Source of the DNA: Planctomycetota bacterium
GTDB lineage: Bacteria > Planctomycetota > Phycisphaerae > UBA1845 > PWPN01
Length of the DNA: 64,000 bases
Assembly: GCA_022711465.1 (NCBI GenBank)
Contig: JAKLEZ010000016.1
Span: forward strand, 62,001-126,000
Direction: 5' to 3'
A program made the position numbers and the translations under genes. Each line of letters opens with the position of its first letter. Within the stretch, counting starts at the first letter, position 1. The notes under the pieces are model-generated. The model was given only the letters and a program-made list of their open reading frames with translations. It made no database searches and had not been told where the DNA came from. This document shows, piece after piece, positions 8,959 through 17,724 of this stretch.

Positions 8959-9431
8959 AGCTCAACCTCCCCGTCGCGCTTTTTGACGGTGACCCGGCCA
9001 TCGGCGACCGACAGTCTCAGGGTGCGGCTGTGGTCTCCGCCGACATCCTCGGCCTCGATGAGGATGCCGTTTTTCCAGAAGATCTTGCGCAAGGCGATGT
9101 AGTTGCGTTTTCCGATATTGAACATGCCCTTGTCATCGAGCAGCGAGGAGCCGCCGGCCACCTTGGCGATGATCCGCTTCTTGGCGGCTCCGAGCTCGTA
9201 GGCCGCCCGGAACATGGCGGGGATGCCGGTATCCGCGAACATGGCCGGGTTGGTCCTGGCCTTCTCGGGGGCGATGGTTGAGGAAGGCAGCATGTAGTGT
9301 ATCATGCCTCCCACGTGAACCTCCGGATCCCAGATGGTAACCCCGATGCAGCTCCCCAGGGAGTGGGTTACCAGCACATCCTGTGGGTTGCCGGATACCA
9401 CCATGTCCGCGATGTCGACGACTTCCATCAC
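8955..9431 (-). CDS. cheD: chemoreceptor glutamine deamidase CheD
   Basis: Deamidates receptor glutamines and in many bacteria also binds CheC/CheX-type phosphatases. The 158-residue protein carries the catalytic cysteine C28 in HSLGSCIGV and the histidine H45 in GGMIHYMLP, followed by the conserved threonine region. Length matches the family. It sits between cheW and the HDOD gene with a 4-base stop/start overlap to the latter. Its presence beside a CheX-like protein fits the known CheD-CheC/X interplay. Confidence 0.95.
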   Translation of the reverse strand: MMEVVDIADMVVSGNPQDVLVTHSLGSCIGVTIWDPEVHVGGMIHYMLPSSTIAPEKARTNPAMFADTGIPAMFRAAYELGAAKKRIIAKVAGGSSLLDDKGMFNIGKRNYIALRKIFWKNGILIEAEDVGGDHSRTLRLSVADGRVTVKKRDGEVEL

Positions 9432-9462
9432 AACCCGCGTCTCCCCGCTCGGCCTGCATCTC

Positions 9463-9975
9463 TCAGCCCAGCACCGAGTCCCGCCCCATGACCAGGTCTT
9501 CGGAGTTCAGGACCTTGGCGATGTCCAGGAGGATCTTGACTTCATCCTTGACCTTGCCCATGCCCAGGATGAAGCCGGTGTCGACGGTCCCGTTCCACTG
9601 CGGTGGCGGCTCGATGTTGTCCGCGGGGATGTCGTTTACCTCGCTGACCGTATCCACGATAATGCCGATCATCGTTCCCACGTCGACCACGATGATGCAG
9701 GTCTGATCGTTGTACTCGGTTCGCGGCAGGTCGAATTTGGCCCGCAGGTCGATGACAGGGATGACCTTGCCTCGGAGGTTGATGACGCCCTCCACGAAAT
9801 CCGGGGTTTGGGGGACCTTGGTGATATCCAGCAGCCCCATGATTTCGCGCACCTTGAGGATTTCGACGCCGTACTCCTCGTTGTCCAGCTTGAAGGTCAG
9901 GTACTTGCCGCCGAGCGGTGGTTGTCCGCCGGATCCGGGCATGTTCGCCGTCGGCCTGTCAAGCAGCGTGTTCAT
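9463..9975 (-). CDS. cheW: chemotaxis coupling protein CheW
   Basis: Adaptor joining receptors to CheA. The 170 residues contain one CheW SH3-like domain: KYLTFKLDNEEYGVEILKVREIM, then FVEGVINLRGKVIPVIDLRAKF, with the usual GxxxDxVSEV-type segment (TVSEVNDIP). About 22 N-terminal residues precede the fold. Its start codon lies 17 bases inside the end of cheA, so translation of the two is coupled. Confidence 0.96.
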   Translation of the reverse strand: MNTLLDRPTANMPGSGGQPPLGGKYLTFKLDNEEYGVEILKVREIMGLLDITKVPQTPDFVEGVINLRGKVIPVIDLRAKFDLPRTEYNDQTCIIVVDVGTMIGIIVDTVSEVNDIPADNIEPPPQWNGTVDTGFILGMGKVKDEVKILLDIAKVLNSEDLVMGRDSVLG

Positions 9976-12439
9976 GGGGAACCTCCTTGGGGTTGGAATC
10001 CGGCCGGCGACCGATCAGTTGCCGCTGCTGGTATCGTTCGTGAGCCTCGACCAGGCCGGAGGCCTCCATGATCAGGCCGACGCGTCCGTCGCCCAGGATG
10101 GCGGCGCCGGCGATGCCCTGCAGTCCCTCGAATCGCTCGCCCAGGGTCTTGATGACCACTTGCTGCTGGCCGAGCAGGTCGTCGACGACGAAGCCGACCG
10201 GCCGGCCATCGACGTTGCAGATCACGACCATGGCGTCGCACGGGTCCACCCGCTCGCTCAGTCCGAGGAGTATTCCCAGGGGGATGAGCGGGATGAGCTG
10301 TTCGCGGACCTGGATCATTTCGCCGCGCTGCTGAATCGTGAACACCTGATCGGGTACCGGGCGCAATGCCTGGGCGATGGCGATGGTGGGGATGATGAAT
10401 CGTTCGCGGCCGACGCTGACCACCATGCCGTCGATGATGGCGAGCGTCAGAGGCAGCCGGATGTAGAACGTCGAGCCCTTTCCCTTCTCGGAGGCGATTT
10501 CGACCTTACCGCGGAGCTGGTCGATGTTTCGCCTGACGACGTCCATGCCCACGCCGCGGCCGGAGATGTCGGTGACCTGGGCGGCGGTGGAGAAGCCGGG
10601 GGCGAAGATGAGCTGGTACGCCTGCTGGTCGGTCAGCTCCTCGCCCGGCTGGACCAGGCCCTTTTCGATGCCCTTGGTGACGAGCATCTGCGGGTCGAGG
10701 CCTTTGCCGTCGTCGCTGATCTCGACCACGATGTTGCCGCCCTGGTGATAGGCGGCCAGGTGAACGTGCCCGACCGGGTTCTTGCCCGCCGCCCGGCGAG
10801 CCTCGGGGGGCTCGATCCCGTGATCGACCGCGTTGCGGACCATATGGATCAGTGGATCGCTGATCTGCTGGATGACGTTCTTATCGAGTTCGGTTTCCTC
10901 GCCGGCGAGGCTGAGCTGGACCTGCTTGCCGGCCTTTCGGGAGACATCGCGTACCAGGCGGGCCATTTTCTGGAAGGTGCCGCCGATCTGGACCATCCGC
11001 AGCGACATGGCCATTTCCTGGACGTTGCGCACGATCTTGCTGACCTGGCCGACGTCCTTGTTGAGCTTGGGGTCGCCGCTGATCAGCGAGTTGGCGTTGA
11101 CCAGGGTCTGGGCGATGACCAGCTCGCCGACCATGTCGACCAGGAAGTCGAGCTTGGCGGTATCGATGCGGACGGAGAGGTCGGTGGCTCCGCCGGGTTG
11201 TCCGCTGGCGGGGGCGGCGCTGGCGGGGGGAACGAAGGGCGGGGCGGAAGCCGACGCCGCGGGTGCCGGCTGAGTCTGGGCCGGCATGGTCGCGTTTTCG
11301 ATCGGCGGGCGGTCCGCGCCTTGGGCTCGCGTCTGGGTGCGGATGGCTCGGCCGATCTGCCTGGGGGTCGCGCTTTTCAGGTCGATGAGGATCTCGCCCA
11401 GTTTCTGACCGGGGCTGGTCTTCTGCATTTCAACAGCGAGTGCCACGGCTTCCGGCGAAGTGGCGCCGGTCTCGATGAGGATGTCCCCGAGCCGCTTGGG
11501 CGACCCGAACGAATCGCTGGTGCTGGTGTCCACGCTGAGCTGGCCGGAGACGATGGCCCGGAGTCTGTCGATCGTTTCGGCCACGGGCGGCTGGGGAATG
11601 GTGTCGCCGCGAGGGTCGGTCAGGTAGACGCCGATCGCGTTGACCTGCAGTTTGAGGATATCCACCACGGCGAAGATCAGGTCAATCAAGCCGGGCGTGA
11701 CCTGGCGTTCTCCCTTGCGTCCCTGATCCAGCAGCGTCTCGACCTCGTGGGTCAGAGAGTTGATGTCCCGGAGGTTGAGGAAGCCGGCCATGCCTTTGAT
11801 GGTATGGAACGGCCGGAACAGGTCATTGATCTTCTCGGTGTTGTTCGGGGCGGCTTCGACATCGAGGAGCGCGCCTTCGACGGCCTCGATGTGTTCGCGG
11901 GCCTCTTCGACGAAGCCCTTGACGAACTCGAGTTCGCCTTCGTTGATCTTGAGCGGCTGGGATTGGTAGGTTGCGGGAATGCTGCCGCTGAGGGCCACCT
12001 GCGGTGCGCAGGGGGTTTTCGGCCGCTCGGCGGTGGTCGGTGCTGCGGACCGGGTCTGTCCGACAGCGGGGGGAGCCGAGGGGGCCGATGGTGACGGAGT
12101 GGTCGGTTCCGCCGGCAGCTGACGGGGCAGGCTCTCGGAGGCGAGTTCGGCCAGCCTGGCGATGGAGCCGGACATGTCCGTGAACGCGGCGGTCACGTTG
12201 GTGATCTCTCCGAGGATGAGCGCTTCCAGCTGGCTGCTGACGGTGGTGGTCTGTTGGGCTACGGGCGGGCAGGGGACGGGACCGCGCTCCTCCGTCGCTC
12301 GGATCACTTTCTCGCACCAGCCATGCATCTGGGCCAGTGAGCTGAGGTCATCGGGTTCGATCCGGCCAACGGTGTCGGAGAGTCGGGTGACGAGTTCGCT
12401 GAGATCTCGGGCGGAGAGCTTCTCGATGGCCTTGGTCAT
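9959..12439 (-). CDS. cheA: chemotaxis histidine kinase CheA with MshEN-like insert
   Basis: Receptor-coupled kinase that phosphorylates CheY and CheB. Domains in the 826 residues: an N-terminal helical region and Pro/Ala-rich linker (1-160); HPt domain about 165-275 with H212 in FHTIKG; a segment at 315-370 with two LGxIL repeats (KRLGDILIETG and QKLGEILIDLK) that looks like a duplicated MshEN motif instead of P2; a Pro/Ala linker; dimerisation about 420-500; HATPase about 500-663 with the N box HMVRNAVDHGIE, DDGKG and GRGVGMD; C-terminal CheW-like domain about 665-800. It is the first operon gene. The HPt is internal rather than at the extreme N-terminus. Confidence 0.95.
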   Translation of the reverse strand: MTKAIEKLSARDLSELVTRLSDTVGRIEPDDLSSLAQMHGWCEKVIRATEERGPVPCPPVAQQTTTVSSQLEALILGEITNVTAAFTDMSGSIARLAELASESLPRQLPAEPTTPSPSAPSAPPAVGQTRSAAPTTAERPKTPCAPQVALSGSIPATYQSQPLKINEGELEFVKGFVEEAREHIEAVEGALLDVEAAPNNTEKINDLFRPFHTIKGMAGFLNLRDINSLTHEVETLLDQGRKGERQVTPGLIDLIFAVVDILKLQVNAIGVYLTDPRGDTIPQPPVAETIDRLRAIVSGQLSVDTSTSDSFGSPKRLGDILIETGATSPEAVALAVEMQKTSPGQKLGEILIDLKSATPRQIGRAIRTQTRAQGADRPPIENATMPAQTQPAPAASASAPPFVPPASAAPASGQPGGATDLSVRIDTAKLDFLVDMVGELVIAQTLVNANSLISGDPKLNKDVGQVSKIVRNVQEMAMSLRMVQIGGTFQKMARLVRDVSRKAGKQVQLSLAGEETELDKNVIQQISDPLIHMVRNAVDHGIEPPEARRAAGKNPVGHVHLAAYHQGGNIVVEISDDGKGLDPQMLVTKGIEKGLVQPGEELTDQQAYQLIFAPGFSTAAQVTDISGRGVGMDVVRRNIDQLRGKVEIASEKGKGSTFYIRLPLTLAIIDGMVVSVGRERFIIPTIAIAQALRPVPDQVFTIQQRGEMIQVREQLIPLIPLGILLGLSERVDPCDAMVVICNVDGRPVGFVVDDLLGQQQVVIKTLGERFEGLQGIAGAAILGDGRVGLIMEASGLVEAHERYQQRQLIGRRPDSNPKEVPHEHAA

Positions 12440-12715
12440 GATTCACCCTTTTGCGTTGACGGCGTCAGCACGACGGTTCAATCCTCATGGTCGCGCCGCC
12501 TGGCTCCTTTTGCCCGCCCCGCAGGCTGCCCCTGTCCGCATCCAGAGTCGTCCCCGGTGGGTATGTCGGCTGATCGCGGAGAGGACTTCACGCCAAAGGC
12601 GCTTGCCTTCCGTCGCGAAATCGGCACAATACCGCCCTGCGGCCGTATGTTGCGGCCGGTGTCGTCACACTCGCCCGGGATCTCTGATCTGCGAGGATTC
12701 AAAGGAGAAACGAAC

Positions 12716-14719
12716 ATGGCCCCGCGGACCCTTCGTGCCCTTCGATCGTTATCGGTCGTCCTGGTGGTGCTCACGGCCCAAGGCCTGGTGCAGGCCATCA
12801 CCACGGGCTCGCTGCTGAATGACATGACCGATCTGCAGCGATTGGCCGAGCAGCCGTCGCCGGCCTACACGACCAAGCAGTTCTCGAGTTATGATCGCGC
12901 GTCGACCGATCCGCAGATCGCCACGGAGAAGAACTGGTTTGCCAACGGCGACTGCGGGCGGTACTTACGGATCGAGGAGCGAGCCGGCCGTAAGGAGCAC
13001 GTCATGATGGACATTGACGGGCCCGGGGCCATCGTCAGGATCTGGTCGGCCAATCCCAAGGGGACCTTAAGAATCTACCTGGACGGCGGTGCTGAGCCGG
13101 TGCTTCAGGCGCCCATGTCCGATCTGCTGGGTGGCAAGGTGGAAGGGCTTCCCAAGCCGATCGCGGGGGAACGCTCTGCGGGCTGGAACCTGTACTTTCC
13201 CATTCCGTATGCCAAGCACTGCAAGGTGACCAGCGATCAAGGCGACTTCTACTACCACGTGAATTATCGGACCTACCCGGCGGGAACGGAGGTCCGGACG
13301 TTTGTGGCGGAGGACCTGAAGCAGTACGCGGAGGAGATCAAGGCCCTGGCCAAGAAGCTGGCGTCCCCGCGATCAGCGGTGGTTCTGCCCGGGGATGCTG
13401 CGAAGACGAGCTTCAGCAAGTCCTTGGCGGCGGGGGCGGGGGTGGACCTTGTGGAGTTGGAGGGTGCCAAGGCGATTCGCCTTCTCGAGATGACGCTGTC
13501 GGCCAAGGATCTGGCGGCGGCCGCTCGGGGCGTAGTGATCCAGATGACCTTTGACGGGGAGCAGACGGTGGAGAGTCCGGTGGGTGATTTCTTCGGTACG
13601 GCTCCGGGTCTCAACGCATTTGAGGCGTTGCCCTGCGGTATCGTGGCCGGCAGTCCGACGACGCTTTACTCCCACTGGGTCATGCCGTTCAAGAGCAGGG
13701 CGAGGATTGCGGTGCGGAATCTCGGCAAGGAGCCGGTGCAGATTGCGGGGACCGCGGCCAGCGTGCCCTACTCCTGGACCTCCGGATCGATGCACTTCCA
13801 TGCCAAGTGGCGGATCCAGCGTGATCTGCCGACCCGGCCGTTCACCGACTGGGCTCATCTGGAGTGCACGGGCTCTGGCCGATTTGTTGGCGGATCGCTG
13901 CATGTGGTCAATCCGGTGCGTGACTGGTGGGGTGAGGGTGATGAGAAGATCTACGTTGACGGCGAGGCGATGCCGAGTCACTTCGGCACGGGGACCGAGG
14001 ACTACTACGGCTACGCGTGGTGCAATCCGGCGTTGTTCGTGCACGCGTACCACAACCAGCCCCGGTGTGACGGGCCGGGCAACTACGGCAACACCTCGGT
14101 GAATCGTTTTCACATCATTGATGACATCCCATTCACGAAGCAGTTCAAGTTTGACATCGAGAACTGGCACTCGCATGTCACTGCGAAGACGGTTCGGGCG
14201 GCGGTCAGTTACTGGTATGCCCAGCCGGGGGGGAAGGACTTTTTTGCGCCCCTGGCGGCCGCGGACCTGGTTCTGACCGAGGTGCCCGAATACCAGGTGC
14301 CCCGAGTGCCGGGGGCCCTCGAGGGCGAGAAGCTGAAGGTGGTCAGCAAGACGGGCAAGCTGGAGATCCAGGATCTGGGCGAGCGCTACAGCAACGGCTG
14401 CCAGCTCTGGTGGACCCAGGCCAAGCCCGGCGAGAAGCTGGAACTGACGTTCGAGGCCAAGGAAGCGGGGCGCAAGCACGTGATGGTCAGGTTGACCAAG
14501 GCTCGCGATTACGGTCAGGTTCAGCTGTACGTCAATGGACAGAAAGCCGGGGCGGTCATGGATCTCTACAACCCGGACGTCATCGCCACGGAGGAGATCG
14601 ACCTCGGGGCCTTTGATCTCAAGGCTGGCGAGAACCAGTTGGGGGTCGAGATCACTGGAGCGAACGAGAAGGCGATCCAGGCGTACATGTTCGGCCTGGA
14701 CTACGTGAAGCTGAAGTGA
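12716..14719 (+). CDS. secreted DUF2961 / GH172-type glycoside hydrolase
   Basis: 667 residues from the ATG at 12716, chosen because AAAGGAGAAA precedes it and a signal peptide (LRSLSVVLVVLTAQGLVQA) follows at once. The catalytic half has the DUF2961 pattern: DGPGAIVRIWSANP, GLNAFEALPCG and FGTGTEDYYGYAW, with the conserved Glu in GTEDY. A C-terminal beta-sandwich (about 570-667) ends in IQAYMFGLDYVKL. Characterised DUF2961 members (GH172) act on fructofuranosides or D-arabinofuranosides; which substrate applies here cannot be read from sequence. It leads a plus-strand run with the NamZ-like gene and TRAP transporter. Confidence 0.88.
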   Translation: MAPRTLRALRSLSVVLVVLTAQGLVQAITTGSLLNDMTDLQRLAEQPSPAYTTKQFSSYDRASTDPQIATEKNWFANGDCGRYLRIEERAGRKEHVMMDIDGPGAIVRIWSANPKGTLRIYLDGGAEPVLQAPMSDLLGGKVEGLPKPIAGERSAGWNLYFPIPYAKHCKVTSDQGDFYYHVNYRTYPAGTEVRTFVAEDLKQYAEEIKALAKKLASPRSAVVLPGDAAKTSFSKSLAAGAGVDLVELEGAKAIRLLEMTLSAKDLAAAARGVVIQMTFDGEQTVESPVGDFFGTAPGLNAFEALPCGIVAGSPTTLYSHWVMPFKSRARIAVRNLGKEPVQIAGTAASVPYSWTSGSMHFHAKWRIQRDLPTRPFTDWAHLECTGSGRFVGGSLHVVNPVRDWWGEGDEKIYVDGEAMPSHFGTGTEDYYGYAWCNPALFVHAYHNQPRCDGPGNYGNTSVNRFHIIDDIPFTKQFKFDIENWHSHVTAKTVRAAVSYWYAQPGGKDFFAPLAAADLVLTEVPEYQVPRVPGALEGEKLKVVSKTGKLEIQDLGERYSNGCQLWWTQAKPGEKLELTFEAKEAGRKHVMVRLTKARDYGQVQLYVNGQKAGAVMDLYNPDVIATEEIDLGAFDLKAGENQLGVEITGANEKAIQAYMFGLDYVKLK

Positions 14720-14813
14720 CCGCGTCGAGGTCTGCCGTGGCAGGGCCTCGGCCGTGGGAGGGCGGAGCCGTACGCGGATTGGACCGTGGCGGGCGGCGCC
14801 GGAGGGATTGGCC

Positions 14814-16076
14814 ATGCGATCGTTCTGGTGTCTTTGGGTGGGCCTGGTCATGGTATCGTTCGGGCCGAGGCTGTCGGCGGTGGCCGGGGTGCCGGCGGTT
14901 CAGACCGGCATTGACGTGCTGGTGACGGACGGTTTCAGGCCCCTGGCCGGCAAGCGTGTAGGGCTGGTCACGAATCCGACGGGTGTCACGTTTGACCTGC
15001 GGAGCACGGCGGACGTGCTGAACAAGGCTCCGAACGTCAAGCTGGTGGCCCTGTTCGGGCCGGAGCACGGCATTCGCGGGGATGTATTTGCGGGGGACAG
15101 GGTAGCCGACTCGGTTGACACCGCGACCGGCGTTCCGGTGTATTCGCTTTACGGCAAGACGCACAAGCCGACTCCGGACATGCTCAAGGGAATCGACGTG
15201 CTGGTCTACGACATCCAGGACATTGGTTCCCGCTCTTACACCTACATCAGCACGATGGGCATCGTCATGGAGGCTGCGGCGGAGAACCACATCGAGTTCA
15301 TGGTTCTGGATCGGCCCAATCCGCTGACCGGCAATCGGGTGGAAGGCCGGCTGATCGACGAAGCCCATCGCAAGATCGGCTCGAACGTGGGCAAGTATCC
15401 GATTCCCTACCTCTATGGTCTGACCTGCGGCGAACTGGCCCGAATGATCAACGAGGAGGGTTGGCTGGCCAAGGGTGTCAAGTGCAAGCTCGCTGTGATT
15501 CCGATGACCGGCTGGCGGCGGGACATGTGGTTTGACCAGACGGGTCTGCCCTGGGTGCCGACCTCCCCGCACGTTCCCCGGGCGGACGTGGCCATGTTCT
15601 ACGCCGCCACGGGTATCATGGGGGAACTGCAGACGGTCAGCGAGGGCGTAGGCTACACGCTGCCGTTCGAACTGGCGGGCGCCCCGTTCATCAAGGATGC
15701 CGAGGCCCTGGCCCAGAACCTCAACAATCGGCGGCTGCCCGGGGTTCGGTTTCGCCCGATCTACTTCAAGCCTTATTACATTGATCGGATCAAGGGACAG
15801 GCATGCGGCGGCGTGCAGATCCACATCACCGACCGGGAGCATGTCGAGCTGACGCCGATCCAGTTTCACATCATGGATGCGATCCGGGAACTCTACCCGA
15901 ACGAAAACCTGATCGGCGACGGCAAGCGGTTGGACATGTTGTCCAAAGTCTGTGGCACGGATCGCATCGGCGAGATGCTCGGGCAGAGAAGGCCGTCCGA
16001 GGAGATTATCCGTTTCTGGAGCAGTGATCTCGAGGCGTACATGGCCAAGCGGGTCAAGTTCCTGCTCTATGATTGA
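14814..16076 (+). CDS. exo-beta-N-acetylmuramidase NamZ-like (DUF1343)
   Basis: 420 residues from the ATG at 14814 (GGAGGG upstream), with an N-terminal signal sequence ending near SAVAG. Family signatures are clear: GKRVGLVTNPTGV, LFGPEHGIRGD with the conserved Glu, YDIQDIGSRSYTYI, and DRPNPL. DUF1343 proteins include B. subtilis NamZ (GH171), which removes terminal MurNAc from peptidoglycan fragments. Export and the following TRAP transporter suggest release and uptake of a wall-derived or related sugar acid, but substrate identity is inference. The product ends with RVKFLLYD as usual for the family. Confidence 0.88.
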   Translation: MRSFWCLWVGLVMVSFGPRLSAVAGVPAVQTGIDVLVTDGFRPLAGKRVGLVTNPTGVTFDLRSTADVLNKAPNVKLVALFGPEHGIRGDVFAGDRVADSVDTATGVPVYSLYGKTHKPTPDMLKGIDVLVYDIQDIGSRSYTYISTMGIVMEAAAENHIEFMVLDRPNPLTGNRVEGRLIDEAHRKIGSNVGKYPIPYLYGLTCGELARMINEEGWLAKGVKCKLAVIPMTGWRRDMWFDQTGLPWVPTSPHVPRADVAMFYAATGIMGELQTVSEGVGYTLPFELAGAPFIKDAEALAQNLNNRRLPGVRFRPIYFKPYYIDRIKGQACGGVQIHITDREHVELTPIQFHIMDAIRELYPNENLIGDGKRLDMLSKVCGTDRIGEMLGQRRPSEEIIRFWSSDLEAYMAKRVKFLLYD

Positions 16077-16143
16077 CAGGCTCGCGGTCGGGCGGATATG
16101 CTCCTGCTGACGGCTGTTTTCCTCCCATCAACGAGGGCTACAC

Positions 16144-17214
16144 ATGACCAAGACATCATTCTTGAGCGGCATTTCCATTGGCGTGCTGATCGTCCTGGCG
16201 GTGCTTGGCTGCCGGGAGCAGGCTCCGAGCGGCGGAGCGGGCGGCGGGGCCGCCAGCCAGCCGGCATTGGCAGGCGCGATCGTGCTGACCTACGCCAACT
16301 TCCCGCCGGCGAAGACCTTCCCCTGCGTGCAGATGGAGCGGTGGAAGACGGAGATCGAGAAACGCACCAAGGGCAAGGTCACGGTGAAGACATCGCCGGG
16401 CGGCACGCTCCTGGGTGCCAAGAACATGTTTGACGGGATCATCTCCGGCGTGGCCGACATCGGTAACTTCGCCATGAGCTACCAGCCGGGCCGATTCCCG
16501 GTATCCGAGGCCGTGGACCAGCCGCTGAGTTTCGCCAGCGCCAAGGCGGCCTCGCTCACCCTGTACGACCTCATCGAGAAGTACCAGCCCAAGGAGTTCG
16601 AGAAGGTCAAGCTGGTGACGCTATTCACCTGCCCGCCCGCCAGCATCATGACGACCAAGCCGGTGCAGTCGCTGGCCGACCTCAAGGGCATGTCGCTTCG
16701 GGTATCCGGGACGGCCACCGATGTGATCAAGAGCCTGGGGGCCACGCCGGTCGGCATGCCGCAGTCGGACACGCCTGACGCTCTCCAGAAAGGTGTCATC
16801 CAGGGTGTGGTGTCGTCTCTCGAGGTGCTTGAGGACATGGGGTATGCCTCGTACTGTCCTTATGCCACCCCGGCCAACCTTCACGTGGTCACGTTCGCGG
16901 TGGTGATGAACCTGGAGAAGTGGGAGTCGCTGCCGGCGGACGTGAAGAGGGTGATTGACGAGCTGGGCCGCGATCAGGCCGCCTGGACCGGCGAATACGT
17001 GGACAAGCATGTTGCCGAAGCTCTGGCCTGGGCCAAGGAGAAGCACAATCACCAGGTCAACAAGCTGCCGGACTCGGACTTGGCCCAGATGGCCGAGGCG
17101 TTCAAGCCGTTGGTGGACGCGTACGTGGACAGGCTGGTCAAGGCCGGTCTGCCCGGCAAGGAGATCATGGCCGATCTGCTTCGCCTCAAGGCGGAGCACG
17201 AGAAGGCCCCCTGA
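16144..17214 (+). CDS. dctP: TRAP transporter substrate-binding lipoprotein DctP
   Basis: Periplasmic solute receptor of a tripartite ATP-independent transporter. The 356 residues start with a lipoprotein signal peptide whose lipobox is LAVLGC (Cys 23), so the protein is probably membrane-anchored. The mature part has the DctP pattern: TYANFPPAKTFPCVQMERWK, KGKVTVKTSPGGTLLGAK, the ligand-pocket stretch LKGMSLRVSGT and GVIQGVVSSLEVLED. TRAP substrates are usually carboxylates, including sialic acids; here the upstream NamZ-like enzyme hints at a muramyl-type acid sugar. It is followed 15 bases later by dctQ. Confidence 0.93.
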   Translation: MTKTSFLSGISIGVLIVLAVLGCREQAPSGGAGGGAASQPALAGAIVLTYANFPPAKTFPCVQMERWKTEIEKRTKGKVTVKTSPGGTLLGAKNMFDGIISGVADIGNFAMSYQPGRFPVSEAVDQPLSFASAKAASLTLYDLIEKYQPKEFEKVKLVTLFTCPPASIMTTKPVQSLADLKGMSLRVSGTATDVIKSLGATPVGMPQSDTPDALQKGVIQGVVSSLEVLEDMGYASYCPYATPANLHVVTFAVVMNLEKWESLPADVKRVIDELGRDQAAWTGEYVDKHVAEALAWAKEKHNHQVNKLPDSDLAQMAEAFKPLVDAYVDRLVKAGLPGKEIMADLLRLKAEHEKAP

Positions 17215-17229
17215 GCCGGAGGACGTCGC

Positions 17230-17724
17230 GTGGCGTGGCTTGACAAGTTGACCTTGGTCGTCAATCGCGTGCTGATTGTGCTGGGTGGGGTTGCCGTGCT
17301 CCTGCTGATGGGCGTGGCCACGACGAACGTGGTCATGCGCCTGTTTGGCGGGAACCTCGAAGGGGCCTACGAACTCGTGGGTTTTGCCGGGGCGGTGGCC
17401 GTCGCCTGTGCTCTGGGGGCCACCCAGCGACGGAAAGACCACATCGTGGTGGACATCATCAGCCGCTCCTATCCTCCTGTGGTGGCGAAGCTGGTCGACG
17501 GTCTCCAGTACCTGGTCACGCTCGTTTTTTTCGCCATCATCGCCTACCAGGTATTCCGGCACGCAATGGCCTTGCGTGAGAACGGCGAGGTTTCGGAGAC
17601 ACTCAAGATCATCTACTATCCCTTTGTGGTCTGCGTGGCGGCGGGCTGCGCGGCCATGGTTCTCAATCTCGCGGTCGATCTGACCCACCTTTTCGGGCGG
17701 CCCCGGCCCCGGGTGGCCTCATGA
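17230..17724 (+). CDS. dctQ: TRAP transporter small membrane subunit DctQ
   Basis: 164 residues beginning at a GTG with a GCCGGAGG site upstream. Four hydrophobic segments are visible (about 13-35, 48-66, 89-107, 132-153), with the family motif FAGAVAVACALGATQRRKDHIVVDII in the second. It pairs with DctM to form the sodium-driven permease. Its stop overlaps the dctM start by 4 bases (ATGA), consistent with coupled translation. Confidence 0.92.
   Translation: MAWLDKLTLVVNRVLIVLGGVAVLLLMGVATTNVVMRLFGGNLEGAYELVGFAGAVAVACALGATQRRKDHIVVDIISRSYPPVVAKLVDGLQYLVTLVFFAIIAYQVFRHAMALRENGEVSETLKIIYYPFVVCVAAGCAAMVLNLAVDLTHLFGRPRPRVAS

Noticed and set aside
9710..12094. 794-residue plus-strand frame
   Set aside because: Antisense to cheA; no recognisable domain.
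13373..14851. 492-residue minus-strand frame
   Set aside because: Antisense to the well-supported GH172-type gene.
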